Below the pieces are notes generated by a model. That model saw nothing but the letters and a program-made list of their open reading frames with translations. It did not search any database and was not told where the DNA came from. Of a DNA stretch of 14,961 nt, positions 1 to 6,772 are shown piece after piece (positions within the stretch are counted from its first letter, which is position 1; each line of letters begins with the position of its first letter). The position numbers were made by a program, and so were the translations under genes. The DNA is taken from assembly GCA_003454335.1 (NCBI GenBank), contig DMKK01000255.1, positions 1-14,961 of the forward strand, given 5' to 3'. Origin of the DNA: Gammaproteobacteria bacterium. GTDB lineage: Bacteria > Pseudomonadota > Gammaproteobacteria > UBA9214.

Positions 1-423
1 GTTCTTGAAGGTCTTCTTCATCAGCCCTGTCGCCACATTCTCGAAACCCGGTACACCGGCCATCAGCAGATTCGGCATCGGCCAGTCAAAATCCTGGAAC
101 CATTTCGGGCCAAAAGGCATCTTCATCGGCATTGCCGGGTTGCCCAGTCCGCTAACCTTGGCATCAAGGTTCTTCTTCAGCAGCAGCAGGCCGTAAAAGG
201 TAAAGAATATATCGACCTCCCAACCCAGCGCAGCGGCGGTTGATGCCAGAATGAAGGGTGGATAGGCCCAGTCCAGCGTGCCCTTGGTGGCAATAATTGA
301 CATTGAAGGGGTCCTGGAAGATTCGATCTCTTCCAGTTTTTTTGGTAACAGCTCGTCCAGTCTCTTATTCAACCACGCATCCAGTTGCGGATTGTCCTGA
401 ACATTCTCTGCAGTAGTCGACAT
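1..423 (-). CDS. DsrE2-family (DsrE/DsrF/DrsH-like) protein, N-terminal part
   Basis: The frame opens with ATG at 423 and runs off the window, leaving 141 codons with no stop. A strong Shine-Dalgarno (GAGGAG) lies 6-11 nt upstream. Residues 1-40 are a polar, probably helical extension (NKRLDELLPKKLEEIES). From about residue 41 the DsrE2 signature begins: MSIIATKGTLDWAYPP, then ASTAAALGWEVDIFFTFYGL, then LLLLKK and a Met/Pro-rich stretch with GNPAMPMKMP. Members of this family take part in cytoplasmic sulfur-relay reactions next to TusA and rhodaneses, often in sulfur oxidisers. The visible part has no cysteine, so a persulfide-carrying Cys, if present, must lie in the missing C-terminal part. 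It shares a strand with the rhodanese gene at 700-1125 but has its own promoter. The family call is firm; the exact role is not. Confidence 0.85.
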   Translation of the reverse strand, partial: MSTTAENVQDNPQLDAWLNKRLDELLPKKLEEIESSRTPSMSIIATKGTLDWAYPPFILASTAAALGWEVDIFFTFYGLLLLKKNLDAKVSGLGNPAMPMKMPFGPKWFQDFDWPMPNLLMAGVPGFENVATGLMKKTFKN

Positions 424-488
424 AGTATTTCTCCTCAGAAGGACACTCCGCGACACCGGATTGGTGCTTCAGGAATGATCGTGTAACT

Positions 489-506
489 GTCAGGATATTC
501 CCTGAC
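489..506 (-). other. Small hairpin in the leader of the DsrE2 gene
   Basis: A perfect 6-bp inverted repeat GTCAGG/CCTGAC (489-494 and 501-506) with a 6-nt loop lies in the untranslated leader between the promoter at 592-620 and the ATG at 423. No U-tract follows it on the minus strand, so it does not look like an intrinsic terminator. It could be a minor leader structure or chance. Confidence 0.3.
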
Positions 507-591
507 GTCGTTTTTGACCCTCGCTGCGCAATACAAGTTCTGACAGATCTTGTTACAACAATGCTCGGATAGTTATTCGTATGGAAGTATA

Positions 592-620
592 AGTATATTT
601 GCCTATTCTACTAGAGTCAA
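592..620 (-). promoter_or_regulatory. Putative sigma70 promoter of the DsrE2 gene
   Basis: Read on the minus strand there is TTGACT (620-615), a 17-nt spacer, then TATACT (597-592). Each box matches five of six consensus bases at optimal spacing. The predicted transcript would start near 585 and carry an untranslated leader of about 160 nt before the ATG at 423. The surrounding 540-625 segment is AT-rich. Assigned by inspection only. Confidence 0.6.
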
Positions 621-654
621 TTTACGCCCGACCGCATTTTTTTTTCACGTGGCA

Positions 655-702
655 GCGCGATGCTCGCGCAATGCCCGTCGATCCCGCAAAAAATGCGGGC
701 TA
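655..702 (-). repeat. Two adjacent hairpins at the 3' end of the rhodanese gene
   Basis: The first stem is CCCGCA (683-688) with TGCGGG (694-699) and a 5-nt loop. The second is GCGCGA (655-660) with TCGCGC (664-669) and a 3-nt loop. On the minus strand the first begins inside the rhodanese stop codon, reading TAGCCCGCATTTT, a motif that returns at the end of trkH. A run of nine T (plus strand) at 637-645 lies beyond. There is no U-tract immediately after either stem on the minus strand, so this looks more like a REP-like or RNA-processing element than a classic terminator. Confidence 0.45.
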
Positions 703-1125
703 ACATTGCTCCCAGGGTAACCCGTGAAAGCGCCAGCCACCCAGAGTGCTACGGCGATGGGTTTCATCCAGCTCGCCCTCAAACCCCTCGACGATATTGT
801 ATACGTCTAAAAAACCATTGCTTAATAGTAGCTTACCTGCCTCCAGGGAACGCTTCCCACTTCTGCATATCAGCACCACCGGTGCATCACTACCATGCTC
901 GTCCACACCGACTCCGCCCAGCATCACTTTACGCACTTCTGTCACAAAATCAGGATTAACAATCCAGTCCGGCGCATCAATCCAGGGAACATGTACGCTA
1001 CCCCTGGGATGTCCGACAAACAGAAACTCCATGCTGGAACGCACATCAATGAGAACAGTTCTTTGATTTTTCTCGATAAAATCAAATGCCTGTGGTGGCG
1101 AAAATGATTTAACCTCATTGCTCAT
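700..1125 (-). CDS. Single-domain rhodanese (sulfurtransferase)
   Basis: A 141-residue rhodanese domain with the active-site loop CRSGKRS at residues 88-94, where C88 is the expected persulfide-forming cysteine. The CH2A-type region LIDVRS lies near 25-30, followed by G-H-P-R-G-S-V-H-V-P, and the C-terminus is a GGWRFHGLPW-type tail common in proteobacterial members. I chose the ATG at 1125 rather than an upstream one at 1158 because a near-perfect GGAGGAGG lies 6-13 nt before it and the rhodanese fold begins soon after. No signal peptide is visible, so it is probably cytoplasmic. Such proteins move sulfane sulfur from thiosulfate, persulfides or IscS-type donors to acceptors. The DsrE2 gene downstream on the same strand fits a sulfur-relay role, but the substrate cannot be read from the sequence. 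The stop codon TAG belongs to a repeat shared with trkH. Confidence 0.88.
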   Translation of the reverse strand: MSNEVKSFSPPQAFDFIEKNQRTVLIDVRSSMEFLFVGHPRGSVHVPWIDAPDWIVNPDFVTEVRKVMLGGVGVDEHGSDAPVVLICRSGKRSLEAGKLLLSNGFLDVYNIVEGFEGELDETHRRSTLGGWRFHGLPWEQC

Positions 1126-1389
1126 ACGGCCTCCTCCTGCTGCGCCAAAGATAGACATAACTCTTTGAGATCCCGGGACAGTACACTATCTATTAAGATA
1201 TCTCGCGGCTAACCCGGCAACAACCAGGGGCAATGCGTAACATTGACATGACGATCAGACTAAAAGCATCCAGACTGCCACACCTGCAGAGCATAATATC
1301 CACAATTATTGATTAACCAGGATCACGGGGGGGGGAATATAACCACATACGAATATTATATTTGACAATGGGTTATTTTATTTATTTCT
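1126..1389. other. Intergenic region between divergent rhodanese and acyltransferase genes
   Basis: About 264 nt with no convincing gene. It holds the rhodanese ribosome binding site (1131-1138), an 8-bp palindrome AGATATCT at 1196-1203, a run of nine G at 1327-1335 and a consensus TTGACA at 1362-1367. No clean -10 box sits at 16-18 nt from that TTGACA, so I do not call a promoter. No tRNA or recognisable riboswitch is seen. Confidence 0.5.
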
Positions 1390-2313
1390 ATGTATTTTAG
1401 ACGTTCGAGTGGGAACACACATCATTCTAGCGCCATGCAAAGCCGCTTGATCAAGTCTGTCCTGACACTCTGTGCCCGGCTGCCTTTGCCTGTTCTGCAT
1501 GGACTCGGGGTATTCCTTGGCTGGACACTCTTCCTGATACAGGGCCACCCCAGAAAAATCGCCGAGACCAATATCACTCTGTGCTACCCCAAACTTTCCG
1601 CACAACAGCAACGCAAACTGGTTCGCGTCTGCATGGCAGAAACTGGCAAGACGCTTTTTGAAACAGGTGCTTTGTGGCTACGCCCCGGAGAACATACTTT
1701 GAACCTGATTAAACACGTCAATGGCCGGGAACTGGTTGAACAAGCCATGGCAAACGGCAAGGGCGTCATTCTTGCGACCCCCCATCTGGGCGCATGGGAA
1801 GCTGCAGGCCTCTATTGTGCATCCACATTCAATATTACCTGCCTCTACCGACCACCCAGAAGAGCCGACCTGGAACAACTGGTAAATACAGCACGCAGCC
1901 GACTCGGCGGCCACTACATCGCCGCAACATCACGTGGCGTTCGCACGCTCTACAAAACCCTTAAGCACGGCAATGCAGTTGCCATGTTGCCCGACCAGGA
2001 ACCACAAACCGGAGCAGGCATCTTTGCGCCGTTTTTCGGCGTCCCCGCCTACACCATGGTATTACTTGCGCGGCTGGCCGCAAGATCCGGCGCACCCATA
2101 ATCTTTGTCTGGTGCGAACGACTCTCCTGGGGACGCGGCTATCAGCTGCATTTCAGGACAATGCCGAACGTCAGCAAGCCCACAGACATCCATGCCGCCG
2201 TCAACGCAACCAATAAGGCCATTGAGGATTGTATCCGAGAATGCCCCGCACAGTATCAGTGGAGCTACCGGCGCTTCCGTACCCGGCCGGCCGGCGAAGA
2301 CCCCTTCTACTGA
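1390..2313 (+). CDS. LpxL/HtrB-like lipid A or lysophospholipid acyltransferase
   Basis: The 307-residue frame carries the HX4(D/E) acyltransferase motif as HLGAWE (H132, E137), then a substrate-binding block around YRPPRR, the conserved LPDQEP (near 203) and a C-terminal QWSYRRFRTRP. These are hallmarks of the LpxL/LpxM family that adds a secondary acyl chain to lipid A at the inner membrane. A hydrophobic N-terminal segment (about residues 31-50) would anchor it. The start is uncertain: neither ATG 1390 nor the in-frame ATG 1435 (residue 16) has a clear Shine-Dalgarno. The 1435 start gives the usual family N-terminus, and the first 15 residues are polar and unlike the family. The gene stands alone, divergent from the rhodanese gene and convergent with trkH. 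Which acyl chain or position it uses cannot be told; an ornithine-lipid or aryl-polyene type acyltransferase is the main alternative. Confidence 0.87.
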   Translation: MYFRRSSGNTHHSSAMQSRLIKSVLTLCARLPLPVLHGLGVFLGWTLFLIQGHPRKIAETNITLCYPKLSAQQQRKLVRVCMAETGKTLFETGALWLRPGEHTLNLIKHVNGRELVEQAMANGKGVILATPHLGAWEAAGLYCASTFNITCLYRPPRRADLEQLVNTARSRLGGHYIAATSRGVRTLYKTLKHGNAVAMLPDQEPQTGAGIFAPFFGVPAYTMVLLARLAARSGAPIIFVWCERLSWGRGYQLHFRTMPNVSKPTDIHAAVNATNKAIEDCIRECPAQYQWSYRRFRTRPAGEDPFY

Positions 2314-2329
2314 GGGGGTTAAACCGACA

Positions 2330-2397
2330 GGCGCCCAGCCCGCACTTCTCTCCACGATGACAAACCTGTCCTGCGGCGTAAAGTGCGGGCTAGCGCC
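2330..2397. repeat. Long inverted repeat between convergent acyltransferase gene and trkH
   Basis: AGCCCGCACTT (2337-2347) and AAGTGCGGGCT (2381-2391) form a perfect 11-bp inverted repeat around a 33-nt loop. GGCGC (2330-2334) and GCGCC (2393-2397) extend the stem across a small bulge. The right arm includes the trkH stop codon (TAG on the minus strand, 2392-2390). No U-tract follows on either strand, so if it ends transcription from both sides it is not a textbook intrinsic terminator. It may be a REP-like element. Confidence 0.55.
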
Positions 2398-3841
2398 TCC
2401 AGAAAGCGCCGGTAAACAGAATCACCAGGGTAAACACCTCCAGGCGACCCAGCATCATGGCAAAAGTAAGCGCCCATTTGGCCGGATCGTTAATATCGAT
2501 ATAACTGGCGCCAACACCCGCCAGCCCAGGGCCAAGATTGTTCATGCACGCAGCGACCGCTGAAAAGGCGGTTATCTGATCCAGTCCGGTCGCCATCAGG
2601 AATAACATGATGACAACAAAACTGCCCACATAGGCTGCAAAAAACCCCCAAACTGCACTGACAACCCGATCCGGCATGGGCTTACCTCCGACCTTTACAG
2701 GTATCTGCGCATTTGGTCGAATCAAGCGCATGGTTTCGCGGTGCCCTTGCTTGAGCAATAACAGAAATCGGATCACCTTCATGCCGCCACCCGTCGAACC
2801 GGTACAGCCACCGACAAAACTGGCAAACAGCAGCATCACCGGCAAGAATCCGGGCCAGTCAAAATAGTCAGCCGTGGTAAAGCCGGTTGTGGTACCTATC
2901 GATACAGCCTGAAATAACCCGGCATACAAGGCATTGTCCAGAAATATGAATGTATCCGTGTAATAGAGATAACCCACCGTGATTGTGGTCAGCAACGTCA
3001 GTACCGTGAGATACGTCTTTAATTCGGAGTCCCGGAAATACGCTTTCAGACTCATTGAGCGCCAGGCCACAAAATGCAGCGCGAAATTCATTCCCGCCAG
3101 CAACATGAACACGACCGCAATCATTTCAATGCGGGTACTCTCGAAGAAACCAATACTATGGTCATGTGTCGAGAATCCACCAATCGCGATGGTGGAAAAA
3201 CTGTGGCTGACCGCATCAAAAAAACTCATGCCTGCCAGCCAGTAACATCCTGCACAGGCAATGGTGAGCGTCACATAGATGTACCAGAGCGCCTTGGCAG
3301 TTTCCGTGATGCGCGGCGTCAGCTTGTTATCCTTCAACGGACCAGGCGTTTCTGCCCGGTAAAGCTGCATGCCGCCAACGCCCAGCATTGGCATGATGGC
3401 AACAGCCAGCACGATAATTCCCATGCCACCCAGCCACTGCAACAACTGGCGGTAAAACAATATAGATGCCGGCAGTTCATCCAGCCCGGAAATTACCGTT
3501 GCGCCCGTTGTTGTCAGACCCGAGAAAGATTCGAAAACAGCGTCTGTAACCGACAGTTCCGGATGATGCGTCAACGTTAGCGGCACTGCACCCGCAAAAC
3601 CCAGCACCAGCCAGAACAGCACAACGATCAAAAACCCGTCACGTACCCGCAACTCGTCCCTGTGTCTGTGCGCAGGCAACCACATAGCGCAACCCAGCAG
3701 CAACCAGGCGAGTGCAGCTATCAGAAAAACCTGTGTCTGGCCATCCTGATACACCCATGACAGCACGACAGTGGGTAGTAGCGTGATGCTGAACAGCATC
3801 AACAGCAGGCCCAGTAAACGTAGAATGGAAAGCAGGTGCAT
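2390..3841 (-). CDS. trkH: Trk potassium uptake system, membrane subunit TrkH
   Basis: The 483-residue integral membrane protein has the expected length for TrkH. Four K+-filter loops are visible: TTTGATV near 110-116, AIGGFST near 219-225, GTTTGFTT near 316-323 and NNLGPGLAGVG near 434-444, each with its filter glycine. The long GGCTGSTGGGMKVIRFLLL segment near 344-362 is characteristic of the family. It forms the K+-translocating pore in the inner membrane and is gated by the TrkA ring. It lies 55 nt downstream of trkA on the same strand, consistent with one transcript. The upstream ribosome binding site is weak, which may imply coupling to trkA. The last codons and stop fall inside an inverted repeat at the 3' end. 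No sign of disruption. Confidence 0.97.
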   Translation of the reverse strand: MHLLSILRLLGLLLMLFSITLLPTVVLSWVYQDGQTQVFLIAALAWLLLGCAMWLPAHRHRDELRVRDGFLIVVLFWLVLGFAGAVPLTLTHHPELSVTDAVFESFSGLTTTGATVISGLDELPASILFYRQLLQWLGGMGIIVLAVAIMPMLGVGGMQLYRAETPGPLKDNKLTPRITETAKALWYIYVTLTIACAGCYWLAGMSFFDAVSHSFSTIAIGGFSTHDHSIGFFESTRIEMIAVVFMLLAGMNFALHFVAWRSMSLKAYFRDSELKTYLTVLTLLTTITVGYLYYTDTFIFLDNALYAGLFQAVSIGTTTGFTTADYFDWPGFLPVMLLFASFVGGCTGSTGGGMKVIRFLLLLKQGHRETMRLIRPNAQIPVKVGGKPMPDRVVSAVWGFFAAYVGSFVVIMLFLMATGLDQITAFSAVAACMNNLGPGLAGVGASYIDINDPAKWALTFAMMLGRLEVFTLVILFTGAFWRR

Positions 3842-3896
3842 TTTTCAGCAGTCCGTCAGAATCGGCTACAGGACATGATTCACTCCGGCACCCATA

Positions 3897-5270
3897 TCAG
3901 AAAAATGTAACACCAACCTGAAACAGTTGCTCGACTTTCTGGATACACTTTTTGTCGGACAGAAACAGGATAACGTGATCATCCGTTTTAATCACGGTAT
4001 CGTGATGGGCGATAATGACTTCATCGCCACGAACAATCGCACCTATCGTGGTACCCTGCGGCAACTTGATTTCATCGATTGTGCGCCCCACCACCCGGGA
4101 ACTGCTGTGATCGCCGTGCGCCACCGCCTCAATTGCCTCTGCAGCACCGCGGCGTAATGAATGAACCATCACAACATCACCTCGCCGCACATGCGTCAAC
4201 AGGCTGCCGATGGTCGCCTGCTGCGGTGATATCGCCACATCAATGGTGCCGCTCTGCACCAGGTTAACGTAGGAAGCGCGGTTAATCAGCGACATGACCT
4301 TGCGTGCGCCCAACCGTTTTGCCAGCATGGCCGAAAGAATATTGGCTTCTTCATCATTGGTCAGCGCACAGAATACATCGGTATTTTCAATGTTCTCCTC
4401 GATCAGCAACTCTTCGTCAGCTGCATCGCCCAGCAGCACGATTGACTTGTCGAGTATTTCCGACAACCGCTTCGCACGCTCTTCATTACGCTCGATAATC
4501 TTGACCTGGTTGCGCCCCTCGATGGCAGCCGCAAGCCGCAAACCGATATTGCCGCCACCTGCCAGTATCACGCGCCTGACCGGCTTGTCCTTCTTGCGCA
4601 ATTCGCCCATAACCGCTCGAATATGCTTGCGCGCCGCAACAAAAAACACCTCGTCATCTACATCGATAATGGTGTCGCCTTCCGGTGTAATCTGTTGCCC
4701 CTTGCGAAATATTGATGCCACGCGTGCATCGATCCCGGGCATGTGCTCTTTCAGATCCCGTAACTCATGGCCGACCAGTGGCCCGCCATGATAGGCATGC
4801 ACTGCGACCAGCTGTACCTTGCCGTTGGCAAAATCGAGCACCTGCAGGGCACCTGGGTTCTCGATCAGGCGCTGAATGTAATCTGTTACCAACTGTTCCG
4901 GGCTGATCAACACATCGACCGGCAACGCTTCCTGCGTAAACAGCCGCTGGTATCGCAGGTATTCAACCGAACGTACACGCGCAATTTTCGTCGGCGTATG
5001 GAACAGTGTATAGGCAACCTGGCAGGCTATCATGTTGGTTTCGTCACTATTGGTCACCGCAATAATCATATCGGCGTCATCAGCACCTGCCTGCGCCAGG
5101 GTATCCGGATGCGATGCAAGCCCGATTACAGTGCGGATATCCAGGCGATCCTGCAAATCCTGCAGAACAGCTGCATCCTCATCGACAACTGTAATATCGT
5201 TGGCTTCACTGGCAAGATTAATGGCAACCGACGAACCAACCTGTCCAGCACCCAGAATTATAATCTTCAT
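3897..5270 (-). CDS. trkA: Trk potassium transporter peripheral subunit TrkA
   Basis: At 457 residues it has the duplicated architecture of full-length TrkA. The first RCK/Rossmann domain starts with ILGAGQVGSSVA (Gly 7, 9, 12) and an acidic strand end VVDED near 29-32. The first TrkA_C domain covers about 143-222. A second Rossmann domain begins at VILAGGGNIG (Gly 238, 240, 243), and the second TrkA_C domain covers about 370-452. TrkA is a cytoplasmic NAD(H)/nucleotide-binding ring protein that controls TrkH. It lies 56 nt downstream of ntrX and 55 nt upstream of trkH. The 56-nt gap contains a small CCTGT/ACAGG hairpin (5296-5310) with no terminator features. In E. coli trkA also follows the fmt-rsmB cluster, so the position is ancestral. 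Confidence 0.97.
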   Translation of the reverse strand: MKIIILGAGQVGSSVAINLASEANDITVVDEDAAVLQDLQDRLDIRTVIGLASHPDTLAQAGADDADMIIAVTNSDETNMIACQVAYTLFHTPTKIARVRSVEYLRYQRLFTQEALPVDVLISPEQLVTDYIQRLIENPGALQVLDFANGKVQLVAVHAYHGGPLVGHELRDLKEHMPGIDARVASIFRKGQQITPEGDTIIDVDDEVFFVAARKHIRAVMGELRKKDKPVRRVILAGGGNIGLRLAAAIEGRNQVKIIERNEERAKRLSEILDKSIVLLGDAADEELLIEENIENTDVFCALTNDEEANILSAMLAKRLGARKVMSLINRASYVNLVQSGTIDVAISPQQATIGSLLTHVRRGDVVMVHSLRRGAAEAIEAVAHGDHSSSRVVGRTIDEIKLPQGTTIGAIVRGDEVIIAHHDTVIKTDDHVILFLSDKKCIQKVEQLFQVGVTFF

Positions 5271-5326
5271 GTAAAAACTGTCCCGCTATAGAGTTCCTGT
5301 GACAGACAGGTTCTGCCCGGATGTGA

Positions 5327-6694
5327 CTACTCGGCGCCTTTCTTGTGGTCAATACCAAGCGCACGCAACTTTCGGTAAAGGTGGGTGCGCTCCATGCCGA
5401 CCCGCTTGGCAAGCTTCCCCACGCTACCGCCGACCTCCTGCAGCTGGTGCATCAGATAATTCTTCTCGAACAGTTCGCGCGCCTCGCGCAACGGCAGGTC
5501 ATAGGGCATGGCCGGACCCTGTTGCCTGGCAGTTGTCGGCTGTGTAGATACCGCCTGCTCTATCTCCGCAGCCTCGATTTCTTCACCAGACCCGAGTATC
5601 AGCAAGCGCTGCACCAGGTTCCTGAGTTCACGGATATTACCCGGCCATTCATAACTGCGCAGCCTGTTTTGCGCTGCCACCGAGAAATGGCGGTAAGACA
5701 ACCGCTCATGGGTTACCAGATAATCGATGTAAAAATTCAGCAGCTCATGCACATCATCTGCATGTTCGCGCAAGGCAGGGATATGCAGGGGTACAACATT
5801 CAGGTGGTAGAACAAATCATCCCTGAAACGGCCCGCAGCAACTTCTTCCTCAAGGTTGCGCTGTGTTGTTGCGATAACACGCAAGTCAACTTCGACATCC
5901 TCGCTGCCACCAAGCCTGGTAAAGGAATGCGTCTGGAATACACTCAACAGGCGCGTCTGGGTTTGCGTATCCATATCGGCAATATCACCAATACACAGGG
6001 TTCCTCCATTGGCTTGCTCCAGCCGACCGTAACGTACGGTCTCGCCATCTTCCTGGCCAAACAGTTCAGCGGCAGAATTCTCACCGGAAATCGAGCCAAC
6101 GGCGATCTCCACATAGGGACCGTTATGCCGCGCGCTCTGCTCATGAATATAGCGTGCAAAGGTGTCCTTGCCGGCACCTGCCTCGCCATTAATAAGCACC
6201 CAGCTGTTATGCTGTGCAATCTTGCGTGCCTGCTCGCGCATTTGTGACATAAGCGGGGATTTTCCAACAGGTTCAATAATCGGCTGGACGTGCTCACGCA
6301 GGTTTACATTTTCACGCTGCAAGCGGTCACTTTCAAATGCCCGTTCCACCGTCAACAGCAGCTTGGCCAGTGAAATGGGCTTCTCAATAAAGTCATAAGC
6401 ACCCAGTCGGGTCGCCTCAACGGCTGTTTCCACAGTACCGTGGCCGGACATCATGACAACCGGGCAGGGCAAGTCACCTTGCTCTGACCACTCGCGCAAC
6501 AGGGTAATGCCATCGACATCCTCCATCCAGATATCGAGCAGGATCAGGTCCGGGCGACGTACACGCCGCGCCTTGCGTGCCGCTTCTCCGCCCTCGGCAA
6601 TTGTTACTGAATAACCTTCATCCTGCAGAATATCATGCACAAGACTGCGTATATCAGGTTCGTCATCGACTACCAGTATGTGCTGTCCTGTCAT
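5327..6694 (-). CDS. ntrX: NtrX-like response regulator with degenerate AAA+ domain
   Basis: The 455-residue protein has a receiver domain at about 5-118 (acidic pair D10/D11, phosphoacceptor D54, S83, K105). An AAA+ domain covers about 142-370 and a Fis-type helix-turn-helix about 420-447 (KLAKRVGMERTHLYRKLRAL). Walker A is present as GEAGAGKD (170-177). Several catalytic positions depart from the sigma54-activator norm. Walker B reads GGTLCIGDI where GGTLFLDEI is usual (G236, D237). The GAFTGA loop is missing, with ELFGQEDGETVRYGR instead. The second arginine-finger position is H297. Sensor II WPGNIREL (350-357) is intact. It is probably the partner of NtrY directly upstream, and probably acts as a DNA-binding regulator without sigma54 remodelling. 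Targets are unknown; downstream trkAH is an obvious but untested candidate. Confidence 0.9.
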   Translation of the reverse strand: MTGQHILVVDDEPDIRSLVHDILQDEGYSVTIAEGGEAARKARRVRRPDLILLDIWMEDVDGITLLREWSEQGDLPCPVVMMSGHGTVETAVEATRLGAYDFIEKPISLAKLLLTVERAFESDRLQRENVNLREHVQPIIEPVGKSPLMSQMREQARKIAQHNSWVLINGEAGAGKDTFARYIHEQSARHNGPYVEIAVGSISGENSAAELFGQEDGETVRYGRLEQANGGTLCIGDIADMDTQTQTRLLSVFQTHSFTRLGGSEDVEVDLRVIATTQRNLEEEVAAGRFRDDLFYHLNVVPLHIPALREHADDVHELLNFYIDYLVTHERLSYRHFSVAAQNRLRSYEWPGNIRELRNLVQRLLILGSGEEIEAAEIEQAVSTQPTTARQQGPAMPYDLPLREARELFEKNYLMHQLQEVGGSVGKLAKRVGMERTHLYRKLRALGIDHKKGAE

Positions 6695-6772
6695 GCTGCA
6701 TCTACCCTTATGTCATATACCAGATTCATACAAAACCCGTCGCCTGCACCTGCAGGAATAACTTCAGAAAGA

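Noticed and set aside
1126..1158. Upstream ATG at 1158 for the rhodanese gene
   Set aside because: The ATG at 1125 has a near-perfect ribosome binding site at proper spacing, and that site would be coding if 1158 were used.
1362..1390. TTGACA at 1362 as a complete promoter for the acyltransferase gene
   Set aside because: No acceptable -10 box at 16-18 nt, only AT-rich sequence, and the outcome would depend on which ATG is used.
5345..6247. 300-codon open frame on the plus strand, antisense to ntrX
   Set aside because: It lies wholly within the intact ntrX frame, has no recognisable domain, and is best explained as a codon-bias shadow.
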